Assembly: GCA_963519075.1 (NCBI GenBank)
Contig: CAUQMH010000001.1
Coordinates: 32,293 to 96,292 of the forward strand
From: JABCPE02 sp963519075
GTDB taxonomy: Bacteria > Bacteroidota > Bacteroidia > Flavobacteriales > Weeksellaceae
Length of the DNA stretch: 64,000 bases
Reading direction: 5' to 3'
Position numbers and translations under genes: made by a program. Below are positions 44,155 through 52,794 of the stretch, piece after piece. The notes below the pieces were generated by a model. The model made no database searches and had not been told where the DNA came from. It saw only the letters and a list, made by a program, of their open reading frames with translations. The stretch's first letter is position 1, and each line of letters begins with the position of its first letter.

Positions 44155-44940
44155 ATGGATTTAGAAAACCTAAAACAAGTGTGGGATGAGGAAAAAATAG
44201 AATCCGTTCCCGAAATTTCCTTAGAAAAACAAAAAGAAATTCACACGCCTCTGGAAATGATTCGGAAGAATATGCGGGCTGAATTTTGGATAAGTGTTGT
44301 TTCCTTTTCTTTATGGGCTATGATGCTGCCTTTCATGGGAAAGAATACTGAGCAGACCTATCTACTTGTTATACTAGTATTTATAGCACTTACAATAACA
44401 GGATATTATTATCTGAAATTCTATATTTTTTATAAAAAGCTGAATACCAAAAACCTTAATACTTATCATAATATTTTGGATTTAAGGTATGAATTGGTTT
44501 TAAATTCAGAGCTTTATAAATCTTTTAATATCGTATTTGTTCCCATTATGTTAGGTTTATATTCTACTTTATATTTACATAACAAGGAATCTAATATTAT
44601 TTTTTTTATTATACTATTTTTAACATTCTGCGTGATTCTATATTTTATAGGAAAATACTGGATGTATGAAAGTTATGGAAAACACATCATGAAGATTTCT
44701 AAAATTGTAGCTGAAATCAAAGATGAAGAAGATGGTTTTGAATATGATAGAAGTTTCCTAAAAATCCAAAAAGAACTTGACTTCCTACGAAAAGCAAGTG
44801 ATTTTTGCAATGAAAAATTTAAAAAGTATGGTCAAACAGCCTATATTATATTTCTTATAATTTCACTATTGTTAATCTCACTTTTAATAGGAGCTTGTGT
44901 TGGGATTTTATATATTATATCTAAACATTATAACCAATAA
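44155..44940 (+). CDS. Hypothetical membrane protein, possible anti-sigma partner
   Basis: A 261-residue protein with about 45 cytoplasmic residues (MDLENLKQVWDEEKIES...), five hydrophobic segments (about residues 44-62, 66-90, 122-140, 145-168 and 233-257) and a charged loop between the fourth and fifth. No zinc-anti-sigma (HxxxCxxC) motif is present. Its only support as an anti-sigma factor is the position directly downstream of the ECF sigma gene, which is common in Bacteroidetes. Family unknown. Confidence 0.65.
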   Translation: MDLENLKQVWDEEKIESVPEISLEKQKEIHTPLEMIRKNMRAEFWISVVSFSLWAMMLPFMGKNTEQTYLLVILVFIALTITGYYYLKFYIFYKKLNTKNLNTYHNILDLRYELVLNSELYKSFNIVFVPIMLGLYSTLYLHNKESNIIFFIILFLTFCVILYFIGKYWMYESYGKHIMKISKIVAEIKDEEDGFEYDRSFLKIQKELDFLRKASDFCNEKFKKYGQTAYIIFLIISLLLISLLIGACVGILYIISKHYNQ

Positions 44941-45066
44941 ATCAATGCATTAAATAACCAAAAGAAAAAAATCTAATCTTTTCTGTAACAATTTCTAATT
45001 AAAAGACACTAATTGTAAAAATCCATTCATATATTATAAACCTGTCAAAGTCTCTAAACCATAGTT

Positions 45067-46530
45067 TTAGGGATTTTGTTTTTTCTCCCAAAAATCAGCG
45101 TTTTTAATGTTCAGTTTTTTAGCATCAAAAGTTGGTTTTTGTATTCCATTTTTCTTTTGAGTTTTATAGTCTTTCCATACTTTGAGCACAGTGTTTCCCA
45201 GCAATAAAATTGCTATAATGTTTACCCACGCCATCAGCCCTGACCCTACATCTGCTATTATCCACGCTAGTTTAGCCTCTCGCACACTCCCCATATATAC
45301 GCCTATAAGAAAAACAATTCTCAAAACAAAAGTAGCCAAATGGTGATATTTAGGACAGACAATAAAGGTGAGATTGGTCTCTGCGTAGTAATAATACGCC
45401 ATTATGGTAGTAAAAGCGAAGAAAAATAATGCTACCGCCACAAATTCATTCCCAAACGAAGGAAAATGAGAAGAAATCGCAGCCTGCGTAAAACCTGTAT
45501 AATCTACATCTTTTATATGTTCTACCACCATCATTTTAGTCTGCTCATCCATTACATGATACTGATTCGTAAACAAAATCATAAATGCCGTAGTAGTACA
45601 AACAAAAAGAGTATCTATATACACAGAAAACGCCTGTACCAGCCCCTGCTCCGCTGGATGGATCACCTCTGATGCCGCCGCTGCATGAGGCCCTGTCCCC
45701 TGCCCTGCTTCATTAGAATAAATTCCTCTTTTTACTCCCCAAGCAATGGCACTTCCTAAAATCCCCCCAAAAACAGCATCCTGTCCAAAAGCTGAAGAAA
45801 TAATCGTAGAAAATACTTCTGGAATTCTATGAAAATTGAGAATAATGATTATCAGCCCTACCAAAATATAAGCTCCAGCCATCAAGGGAACTATCGTTTC
45901 CGAAGCATGCCCCAGCCTCTTAACTCCTCCAAATATTATCACCACTAAAAGCCCTACAACTATAACCCCAAAGATATTCATAGGAATAAAATAATCCGTC
46001 TGAGTAACTATCCCAAAGGCATTATTCATAGACTGTGCTATACTATTGCTCTGTACCCCTGGCAAAAGAAACCCACAGCACACCACCGCAATCACAGCGA
46101 AAAGAACAGCATACCACTTTATCCCTAGCCCTTTTTCTATGTAATAGGCTGGCCCTCCTCGGTATTCGCCGTCTATTTCTCTTTTATAAACCTGCCCTAA
46201 TGTAGATTCTACAAATGCCGATGCAGAACCTAAAATTGCAATCAGCCACATCCAAAATATAGACCCCGGGCCTCCCATGGCAATAGCCGTGGCAACTCCT
46301 ACAATATTCCCCGTTCCTACACGCCCCGAAATAGCCAAAGAAAACGCTTGAAAAGAAGACAACCCCTTCTCTGATTCTTTCTCCTGAAAAAGTAACCTCA
46401 GCATTTCCCTTACTTGGGTAAACTGAGGAAAACCGAGTCTAATGGAGAAATAAATTCCCGTGAAAACACATAATAAAATAAAGACATCAGACCAAATAAG
46501 CCCAGCTATCTTTTCTACCAATTGTTCCAT
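45067..46530 (-). CDS. Alanine/glycine:cation symporter (AGCS family)
   Basis: Sodium- or proton-coupled amino acid importer of the inner membrane. AGCS signatures are clear: SFQAFSLAISGRVGTGNIVGVATAIAMGGPGSIFWMW (core GRVGTGNIVGVATAI, residues about 69-83) and GVKRGIYSNEAGQGTGPHAAA. About ten to eleven membrane segments, 487 residues. A perfect 18-base inverted repeat lies upstream, between it and the binding-protein gene. Substrate probably alanine or glycine, by family. Confidence 0.94.
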   Translation of the reverse strand: MEQLVEKIAGLIWSDVFILLCVFTGIYFSIRLGFPQFTQVREMLRLLFQEKESEKGLSSFQAFSLAISGRVGTGNIVGVATAIAMGGPGSIFWMWLIAILGSASAFVESTLGQVYKREIDGEYRGGPAYYIEKGLGIKWYAVLFAVIAVVCCGFLLPGVQSNSIAQSMNNAFGIVTQTDYFIPMNIFGVIVVGLLVVIIFGGVKRLGHASETIVPLMAGAYILVGLIIIILNFHRIPEVFSTIISSAFGQDAVFGGILGSAIAWGVKRGIYSNEAGQGTGPHAAAASEVIHPAEQGLVQAFSVYIDTLFVCTTTAFMILFTNQYHVMDEQTKMMVVEHIKDVDYTGFTQAAISSHFPSFGNEFVAVALFFFAFTTIMAYYYYAETNLTFIVCPKYHHLATFVLRIVFLIGVYMGSVREAKLAWIIADVGSGLMAWVNIIAILLLGNTVLKVWKDYKTQKKNGIQKPTFDAKKLNIKNADFWEKKQNP

Positions 46531-46561
46531 AGTTGTATTAATTTTATCTTGCTAATATCGT

Positions 46562-46612
46562 AATAATTTCGTTAAAAAACCAATAAAAACACGATTTTTT
46601 AACGAAATTATT
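46562..46612. repeat. Perfect 18-bp inverted repeat
   Basis: Arms AATAATTTCGTTAAAAAA (46562-46579) and TTTTTTAACGAAATTATT (46595-46612) around a 15-base loop. It lies between the stop of the binding-protein gene (46644) and the start of the AGCS gene (46530). It could be a terminator stem, but its centre is AT-only and there is no run of T outside the stem. Confidence 0.85.
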
Positions 46613-46643
46613 GAAATTTACACAACTATTCTCAAACAATATT

Positions 46644-47639
46644 CTATTTCCCTCCTTGGTAAAGAACTTTATTTAATCTGATGATAAAATCTACATTTCT
46701 AACCCCAGGTGAAACATCCGCAAAATTCACTTCATAAATCTGATTATTCTTCACCGCATTGATATCCTTCAAGATAGGGTGATTTTTGATGAAATTCGCT
46801 TTTTCTTCGGGAGTCATGTTTCTAGACTGTGTATCCGTGATGAAAATCACATCTGGATTTCTATGCACCACACTCTCAAAAGACACGAATTCATAGGCAG
46901 TCCCTGCATCTTCATAAATATTGACACCACCTGCCTGACGAACCAAATCCGCCGCCAAAGAAGAGAAAACCCAAATCCCATTATTAATAGAAGAAAGTAT
47001 CATTACTTTTTTCTTTTCGTTTTCAGGTTTAACTACGAATGTTTTTTTAGCCTCGGCAAGTTTGGATTTCATTCCCTCTACTACTTCCTTCGCTTTGTCA
47101 TTTACATTAAAGATTTTTCCCAGCATATAGAAATCCTCATACACAGTTTCTATCGTAGCGTTTGGAGTCTGGATGGTTTTTGGCGTAAATGGCGCTATTC
47201 CCTGAGCCAAAAGTTCCTCTGGCGAACCAGTAGATTCTGAGCTAAGGTCTCCATCACTTGACACGAAATCTGGCTCTCTGAGAAGGAAAGCCTCTTTGGT
47301 CATTTTAAAACTATGTCCTATGAATTTATATTCATCTGGAACTTTCTCATACTCCTTTTCAAACTGCTTAGAAACAGGGCCTTCTGTAGTTCCCACCACT
47401 ATTCTATCGCCTAGACCTAATGCCAAAAGCATCTCCGTCATATGTGGCGTAAAAAGAGCCGCACGCTGTGGCGGTGTGGTGATGGATACTTTCAGATCTC
47501 TGGTTCCATCGTGATAGATATATTCTACTTTCTCCATTTTAGGAGCATTAGCCTGCGCCTTATTATCTCCTGATTCTTTCTTCCCTGAGCAAGACAAAAC
47601 AAGCGCTCCTAGTGCAACTGAACAAAATATTTTATGCAT
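46644..47639 (-). CDS. ABC transporter substrate-binding lipoprotein (metal or cofactor type)
   Basis: A 331-residue lipoprotein: signal peptide with lipobox ALGALVLSCSG (Cys near residue 17), then a two-lobed periplasmic-binding-protein fold of the BtuF/FhuD cluster, with the N-lobe PQRAALFTPHMTEMLLALGLGDRIVVGT and the helix linking lobes (about residues 190-215). That cluster binds siderophores, cobalamin or haem. No permease or ATPase gene is next to it; its partners must be elsewhere. It follows the methyltransferase gene by 21 bases. Ligand unknown. Confidence 0.85.
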   Translation of the reverse strand: MHKIFCSVALGALVLSCSGKKESGDNKAQANAPKMEKVEYIYHDGTRDLKVSITTPPQRAALFTPHMTEMLLALGLGDRIVVGTTEGPVSKQFEKEYEKVPDEYKFIGHSFKMTKEAFLLREPDFVSSDGDLSSESTGSPEELLAQGIAPFTPKTIQTPNATIETVYEDFYMLGKIFNVNDKAKEVVEGMKSKLAEAKKTFVVKPENEKKKVMILSSINNGIWVFSSLAADLVRQAGGVNIYEDAGTAYEFVSFESVVHRNPDVIFITDTQSRNMTPEEKANFIKNHPILKDINAVKNNQIYEVNFADVSPGVRNVDFIIRLNKVLYQGGK

Positions 47640-47660
47640 AATTTAAATTTAATTCTATAT

Positions 47661-48404
47661 TTATTTAACGGCTATAATTCTAAACATCGGTGCATAAGCA
47701 TTGATTTCCTGATGTTCCTTGTCATAGACCTCATCATTAATATTATAATCAAAAGCCATCTTAGAAAACCCTAAATCCAAAAGACAATTAACATCCCATG
47801 CAGGTCTTCGCTCTTTGGAAAGCGGAAGTGTTTTTGCGATGTTTTCCATTCGTGCTTCCATTCCCTCTGGCAGGACTTCTTGAAGTTTCTTGTCTGGGTG
47901 TTTTTCATGGTATTTATGCAGATTTTCATCAAAAAGATAAGAATACCAGTTGGAATCAAAATTTATCATTTTTCCTCCTTTTTTCAGTACTCTTTTCCAT
48001 TCTTTGTAAGCATCTTTCGGGTGAGGAAGATTCCAAGTTACATTTCTAGTGACAATCACATCAAATGTATCATCCTCAAAAGGCAGTTGCTGTGCATCCA
48101 ACAGCTGGAAATTCACCTTCGCACCGAATTTCTGTGCATTCTGCGTTGCCTGCTCTATCATTCCTTTGCTGGAATCTACTGCAGATACTTCAAATTTCGG
48201 ATTTCTCCCTAGCAGCACCGCAAACATCCCTGGCCCTGTTCCGATGTCTAATATCTTCAAATTCTGGTTTTTATCAATATCTCCATAGAGAATATTTTCC
48301 CAGTTCTGGGCATTATCTCCATAAAGCTCTTGCAATGTGGAGTCGCTATATGTTTTGGAGCGTTCTGTCCAGTAATCTCTGATTATTTTGCTTATTTCAC
48401 TCAT
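47661..48404 (-). CDS. Class I SAM-dependent methyltransferase
   Basis: A 247-residue methyltransferase with the SAM loop ILDIGTGPGMFAVLLG (about residues 49-64), acidic motif (SAVDSSKGMIEQA), the post-II stretch FDVIVTRNVTWNLPHPKDAYKEW and VLKKGGKMINFDSNW. These are the features of the UbiE/COQ5-like Methyltransf_11 group, but no specific substrate is indicated. It is the first gene of an apparent operon with the substrate-binding lipoprotein; similar pairings occur with metallophore or cofactor uptake genes, but the link is inference. Confidence 0.85.
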   Translation of the reverse strand: MSEISKIIRDYWTERSKTYSDSTLQELYGDNAQNWENILYGDIDKNQNLKILDIGTGPGMFAVLLGRNPKFEVSAVDSSKGMIEQATQNAQKFGAKVNFQLLDAQQLPFEDDTFDVIVTRNVTWNLPHPKDAYKEWKRVLKKGGKMINFDSNWYSYLFDENLHKYHEKHPDKKLQEVLPEGMEARMENIAKTLPLSKERRPAWDVNCLLDLGFSKMAFDYNINDEVYDKEHQEINAYAPMFRIIAVK

Positions 48405-48530
48405 ATTCTTTTATTTAGTGTTAAAAAAGTATAACTTGTTAGCAAAATTAAAAATAAAAACCATACAATAAAGATTTCAAATGCTGATATTTATCACAAA
48501 GTTTTATAAAAATTATGCTCATAAAATAAA

Positions 48531-48562
48531 AATTCCTCTCAGCTTTTCGGCTAAGAGGAATT
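48531..48562 (-). terminator. Rho-independent terminator after tsf
   Basis: Arms AATTCCTCT-C-AGC (48531-48543) and GCT-A-AGAGGAATT (48550-48562), with a G-U pair at the mismatch on the minus-strand RNA, followed on that strand by ATTTTTATTTTAT. It is 22 bases past the tsf stop. Confidence 0.85.
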
Positions 48563-48583
48563 GGGAAAAATTTATAATTTTAA

Positions 48584-49552
48584 TTAAAGAGAAACTCTTA
48601 CGAATCTTACTACTTCAAGGTCTGGGCTTACAGATTTCACATATTGAGAAACCTTCATATCTCCATCTTTGATGTAGTTTTGGTCAAGCAATGCTTTCTC
48701 TTGGTCTAGAGAAGTGTTATCACTGATGAATCTCTGAACTTTACCAGGTAAGATTTTATCCCAGATTTGTTCTGGCTTACCTTCAGCTTTCAATTCAGCT
48801 TTTGCATCTTCTTCTGCTTGTTTTAGAACTTGCTCTGTCAATTGTGCATAAGAAACATATTTAGGAACATTTTTCAATGGTTTTCCAAGTCTTACAAGCT
48901 CCTCGTTATCTTTCTCGATAGCTGCGATTCTTGCATCTGTTTCTGCTGCTATGAACTCAGGAGAAAAATCTTTGTAAGAAAGAACTTCTGGGCTCATAGA
49001 TGCTACCTGCATACTGATGTTTCTCGCTGCTTCTGCTGCTCCATCTACTTTAGCAGACAATGCTGTGATAGCTGCGATTTTGTTTCCTGCGTGGATATAA
49101 GCCGCCAAGAAAGGCCCTTCGATTCTTTCGAATGCACCGATTTCTATTTTCTCTCCGATAACTCCTGTTTGCTCGATTAGTTTTTCAGCAACTGTAATTC
49201 CGTGGAAATCAGAAGCCAAAAACTCTTCTTTAGAAGCGTAGTTCATTGCTTGTTCTGCTAATTCGTAAGCCAATTCTACGAAAGCATCATTTTTAGCAAC
49301 GAAGTCCGTTTCGCAGTTTAGAGAGATGATAGCACCTAGTGTGTTATCCTCGTTTACTCTTGCGATTACAGCACCTTCAGTAGATTCTCTATCTGCTCTA
49401 TTTGCTGCGATTTTTTGTCCTTTTTTTCTAAGGATTTCGATAGCTTTTTCAAAATCTCCTTCAGCTTCTACCAAAGCCTTTTTGCAGTCCATCATTCCTG
49501 CACCTGTTGTGTTTCTTAGTTTAGCTACATCTGCTGCTACTGGTGTATACAT
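48584..49552 (-). CDS. tsf: Translation elongation factor Ts
   Basis: Guanine nucleotide exchange factor for EF-Tu. From the ATG at 49552 the product is 322 residues, starting MYTPVAADVAKLRNTTGAGMMDCKKAL, in which the UBA domain and the family signature LRNTTGAGMMDCKKALVEA are clear; SLNCETDFVAKN (the second signature) follows near residue 79. The frame runs 17 codons further up, but those residues are not EF-Ts-like. In most bacteria tsf lies directly behind rpsB; here its upstream neighbour is a divergent hypothetical gene. Secure. Confidence 0.97.
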   Translation of the reverse strand: MYTPVAADVAKLRNTTGAGMMDCKKALVEAEGDFEKAIEILRKKGQKIAANRADRESTEGAVIARVNEDNTLGAIISLNCETDFVAKNDAFVELAYELAEQAMNYASKEEFLASDFHGITVAEKLIEQTGVIGEKIEIGAFERIEGPFLAAYIHAGNKIAAITALSAKVDGAAEAARNISMQVASMSPEVLSYKDFSPEFIAAETDARIAAIEKDNEELVRLGKPLKNVPKYVSYAQLTEQVLKQAEEDAKAELKAEGKPEQIWDKILPGKVQRFISDNTSLDQEKALLDQNYIKDGDMKVSQYVKSVSPDLEVVRFVRVSL

Positions 49553-49592
49553 AATTATAATATTTTTTATATTTTTGTAATTAATTAATTGG

Positions 49593-49600
49593 CAAAGATA
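49593..49600 (-). promoter_or_regulatory. -7 promoter element of tsf
   Basis: On the minus strand TATCTTTG (then CC) matches TAnnTTTG, 40 bases before the tsf ATG. It shows that tsf has its own promoter instead of depending on an upstream rpsB. Confidence 0.6.
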
Positions 49601-49615
49601 CAAATTTTTATAAAG

Positions 49616-50125
49616 ATGAAAAAAACCATTTTACTTCTTTTTGGATTTCTGTCCACAGGTATATTCGCTCAGTCCCAATATACCGTAGAACAGACAGAAA
49701 AATCCAACGACCCGAAGGTAGTTGCAAATTTCATTATAAACTATCCTAACCACCCTAAAACTCCTGAATTTAGAAGAAAGTTAGCCCGTTTAGGAAGTAG
49801 TAGTTCTTCAGCACAAACCTCAACTTCTCACCAATCCAACAGCTATAGAAGTCACCAAGAGACTGCTGAGGAAGCTACCAGAATACTTAATGGAAGCAGC
49901 AAAGGAAACAGTGCATATGTAACTGTCAAAAATTTATCAAAATGCCCTATTGTAGTAAATTTTACAGGGAAAAGCAGCTATAATATGAGTGTTCCTGCAA
50001 ACTCTACGGGAAGAATGTCTTTAAACAAAGGTTCATACACTATTTCTTCCGTGGTATGTGGAGGAAAATATCAACAATCAAGAACCATCAATGCTGATTA
50101 TCAATTAACATTAGGTGTAAGATAA
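49616..50125 (+). CDS. Secreted hypothetical protein, DUF6759-like
   Basis: From the ATG at 49616 the product is 169 residues with a signal peptide (TILLLFGFLSTGIFAQ). A short N-terminal region (DPKVVANFIINYPNHPKTPEF) is followed by a low-complexity Ser/Gln/Thr linker and a small beta domain with NLSKCPIVVNFTGKSSYNMS and a second Cys (SVVCGG) that could form a disulfide. The C-terminal domain resembles DUF6759 proteins of Chryseobacterium relatives as I remember them. A TTG-started frame from 49589 is less likely. Function unknown. Confidence 0.7.
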   Translation: MKKTILLLFGFLSTGIFAQSQYTVEQTEKSNDPKVVANFIINYPNHPKTPEFRRKLARLGSSSSSAQTSTSHQSNSYRSHQETAEEATRILNGSSKGNSAYVTVKNLSKCPIVVNFTGKSSYNMSVPANSTGRMSLNKGSYTISSVVCGGKYQQSRTINADYQLTLGVR

Positions 50126-50129
50126 AAAT

Positions 50130-50157
50130 AAAAAGCTGGAAATTTCTCCAGCTTTTT
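50130..50157. terminator. Bidirectional rho-independent terminator
   Basis: Perfect 11-base arms AAAAAGCTGGA (50130-50140) and TCCAGCTTTTT (50147-50157), between the convergent ends of the DUF6759-like gene and accA. Confidence 0.87.
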
Positions 50158-50164
50158 TATTTAA

Positions 50165-51121
50165 TTATCCTTTGTATTGTCCCATTGCCACAAATTTCTC
50201 TTGTCTTTGTGTTGCAAGTTCATCTTCAGTAAAGCCTTTATATGCTTTTATATTCTTTAAAATTGTGTCTTTCACATTCGCAAACGCTTCTGCTGGGTCA
50301 TAGTGAGCTCCTCCAAGCGGTTCAGTGATGATGCCGTCTATTAACTTTTCTTTCAGCATATCTTGTGCTGTAAGTTTCAGTGTATCAGCAGCAGTTTCTT
50401 TGTACTCCCAGCTTCTCCAAAGAATAGAAGAACAAGACTCTGGCGAAATCACTGAATACCAAGTATTTTCCATCATATAGACCTTATTCCCTACACCTAT
50501 TCCCAAAGCTCCTCCACTAGCTCCCTCACCGATAACAATAGCGATTACAGGAACTTTCAGAAGGCTCATCTCAAAAATATTTCTTGCAATAGCCTCTCCT
50601 TGTCCTCTTTCCTCCGCCTCAAGACCAGGATAAGCACCAGGGGTGTCTATCAAAGTCACGATAGGCATATTAAATTTCTCTGCCAACTTCATCAATCTCA
50701 GTGCCTTACGATATCCATCAGGATTAGACATCCCGAATCTTCTGTATTGTCTTTCCTTAGTGGTTCTTCCCTTTTGTGTCCCGATAACCATCACGCTTTG
50801 ACCATCTATTTTTATCATCGCTCCTATCATCGCTGGGTCATCCGCAAAACATCTATCGCCATGAAGCTCGACAACGCTGCCCTCATCCGCTATTCCATGG
50901 ATATAGTCCAATGTATAGGGTCTGTCTGGATGACGAGAAAGTTGCACTCTCTGCCATGGCGTAAGGTTGCCATAGATTTTCTTTTTAGTCTTGTTGATTT
51001 TTTCTTCTATCTGTTTGCAAGTTGCTGAAACATCCACTCCACTTTCTTCGCCTACGATGGCGCATTTTTCATATTGTTCCATCAACTCTTTTATCGGTTG
51101 TTCAAAATCCAAGTATTCCAT
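50165..51121 (-). CDS. accA: Acetyl-CoA carboxylase carboxyltransferase subunit alpha
   Basis: With AccD transfers the carboxyl group from biotin to acetyl-CoA, the first step of fatty acid synthesis. From the ATG at 51121 (MEYLDFEQPIKELMEQ) it is 318 residues, matching E. coli AccA (319). Family stretches include TPWQRVQLSRHPDRPYTLDY, GRTTKERQYRRFGM, LIDTPGAYPGLEAEERGQ and the oxyanion region VIGEGASGGALGIG. An in-frame ATG at 51154 would add 11 unconserved residues. It follows gltX by 66 bases. Secure. Confidence 0.97.
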   Translation of the reverse strand: MEYLDFEQPIKELMEQYEKCAIVGEESGVDVSATCKQIEEKINKTKKKIYGNLTPWQRVQLSRHPDRPYTLDYIHGIADEGSVVELHGDRCFADDPAMIGAMIKIDGQSVMVIGTQKGRTTKERQYRRFGMSNPDGYRKALRLMKLAEKFNMPIVTLIDTPGAYPGLEAEERGQGEAIARNIFEMSLLKVPVIAIVIGEGASGGALGIGVGNKVYMMENTWYSVISPESCSSILWRSWEYKETAADTLKLTAQDMLKEKLIDGIITEPLGGAHYDPAEAFANVKDTILKNIKAYKGFTEDELATQRQEKFVAMGQYKG

Positions 51122-51187
51122 ATTTCTAATTTTGAATAATATTTGAGTTTTCAAAAATACTAATAAATTTAAAAATCAAATATGAAT

Positions 51188-52702
51188 TTATTTTTTTTGA
51201 GTTTCTATCAATTTCTTGATTCGTTCTATCGTTTTTTCTTTTCCTATAATATTCATGATATCAGGAACATCTGGCCCTTTCAATTCTCCCACCAAAGCCA
51301 AACGCAGCGGCATCATCACTTTACCCATTCCTAATTCTTTTTCGGCAGCGAAATCATGAATAAGATTTTTAAGAACCTCTGATTGGAAATCCACATTTTC
51401 TAATTTCTGAGCAAACTCTGCAAGAAGTTCTCCTGTGGTGTCTGCCCACGCTTTTTTGATGGCTTTTTCATCATATTGTGCTGGTGCAGAGAAGAAAAAC
51501 CGCCCTTGTTCATAGATATCTTTCACGAAAACCGCTCTTTCTTTCATCAGTCCAATAATCGTAATCAACTTATCATCGCTAACTCCAGAAGTTTTCACTG
51601 CTTCTATCTCTTTAAGTAAAACTAGCAGCTCTTCATCTGTTTTCATTTTAAGATATTGGCTGTTAAACCATTCGGCTTTTTCTTTGCTAAATCTCGCTCC
51701 AGATTTATGAACTTTGTGCAGATTAAACTCTTGAACCATTTCTTCTAATGACAAGATTTCTTTATCATCAGATGGCGACCAGCCCAAAAGCGCCAAGAAA
51801 TTCACAAACGCTTCTGGGAAATAGCCTTCCTCACGATATCCTTTGGACACAGCGCCTGTTTCTTTATCAGTAAAATTCAACGGAAATACAGGAAACCCGA
51901 ATTTATCACCATCTCTTTTGCTGAGTTTTCCTTTTCCTTCTGGTTTTAGTATCAGTGGCAAATGCGCAAATTCTGGTGCTTTCCAGCCCATTGCTTCGTA
52001 TAACAATACATGCAGAGCCATTGACGGCAGCCACTCTTCTCCACGGATTACATTGGTAATCTGCATCTCGTGGTCGTCAATGATATTTGCGAAATGATAA
52101 GTTGGCATTCCATCTTGTTTCACCAAAACCTTATCATCCAGAGTATCGGTATTTACACTGAAATTCCCGCGGATAATATCACTCAGCTCCATCACTCGGT
52201 TTTCTGGCATTTTAAATCTAACCACGAAAGGAACTTTTTCAGCCAAAAGTTTTCCCACCTCATCTTTCGGAAGTGCAATGCTGTTTCTCAGGCTGTTTCT
52301 AGTAACATTATTATAAGAAAAAACTTCTCCTTTAGCCTCGTATTCCAGCCTTATTTTATCAAGTTCTTCTGGAGTATCAAACGCCAAATAAGCATAATCC
52401 GTTTTTAGAATTTGCTCAGTATATTTATCATAGATTTCTCTTCTTTCAGACTGTCTGTATGGCGCATATGGTCCTCCTTTTTTAGGGCTTTCTACAGGCT
52501 GTATTCCTAGCCAGTCCAATGCCTCCATGATGTAGTCTTCCGTTCCCTCTACATAGCGGGCAGTATCTGTATCTTCTATTCTTAAAACAAAATTTCCTCC
52601 TTGGCTTTTAGCAAAAAGGTAATTGTATAATGCTGTTCTCACTCCACCAAGATGCAGAGGGCCCGTAGGACTCGGTGCAAAACGAACGCGAATTTTACTC
52701 AT
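51188..52702 (-). CDS. gltX: Glutamate--tRNA ligase
   Basis: Charges tRNA-Glu. The class I HIGH motif appears as PLHLGG (residues 15-20) in FAPSPTGPLHLGGVRTALYN, and the KMSKS motif as KLSKRDG near residue 255. The discriminating region NRVMELSDIIRG and MPTYHFANIIDDHEM are typical of GluRS. Length 504. No GlnRS gene is seen in the window; whether the enzyme is non-discriminating cannot be told. Secure. Confidence 0.97.
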   Translation of the reverse strand: MSKIRVRFAPSPTGPLHLGGVRTALYNYLFAKSQGGNFVLRIEDTDTARYVEGTEDYIMEALDWLGIQPVESPKKGGPYAPYRQSERREIYDKYTEQILKTDYAYLAFDTPEELDKIRLEYEAKGEVFSYNNVTRNSLRNSIALPKDEVGKLLAEKVPFVVRFKMPENRVMELSDIIRGNFSVNTDTLDDKVLVKQDGMPTYHFANIIDDHEMQITNVIRGEEWLPSMALHVLLYEAMGWKAPEFAHLPLILKPEGKGKLSKRDGDKFGFPVFPLNFTDKETGAVSKGYREEGYFPEAFVNFLALLGWSPSDDKEILSLEEMVQEFNLHKVHKSGARFSKEKAEWFNSQYLKMKTDEELLVLLKEIEAVKTSGVSDDKLITIIGLMKERAVFVKDIYEQGRFFFSAPAQYDEKAIKKAWADTTGELLAEFAQKLENVDFQSEVLKNLIHDFAAEKELGMGKVMMPLRLALVGELKGPDVPDIMNIIGKEKTIERIKKLIETQKK

Positions 52703-52750
52703 CTTTTAAAACTTTGGGCGCAAAGATAAGAATTTACCCATAAAAAATAA

Positions 52751-52771
52751 CCACTTCTTTTTCAGAAGTGG
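52751..52771 (-). terminator. Rho-independent terminator after the 88-residue secreted protein gene
   Basis: Arms CCACTTCT (52751-52758) and AGAAGTGG (52764-52771) with a short loop; on the minus strand it is followed by TTATTTTTTA. It lies 24 bases past the gene's stop and before gltX. Confidence 0.78.
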
Positions 52772-52794
52772 CTATCTATGATAAACAATAAAAT

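Noticed and set aside
44941..45066. Possible small RNA or terminator in the gap after the membrane-protein gene
   Set aside because: Only a weak stem overlapping the AGCS stop was visible; no T-run and no clear structure.
49553..49603. An N-terminal extension of EF-Ts by 17 residues
   Set aside because: The residues are not EF-Ts-like and the promoter -7 element lies at 49593-49600, inside the extension.
49589..49615. A TTG-started N-terminal extension of the secreted protein gene
   Set aside because: The extension precedes a normal signal peptide that starts at the ATG at 49616, so it would place nine extra residues before it.
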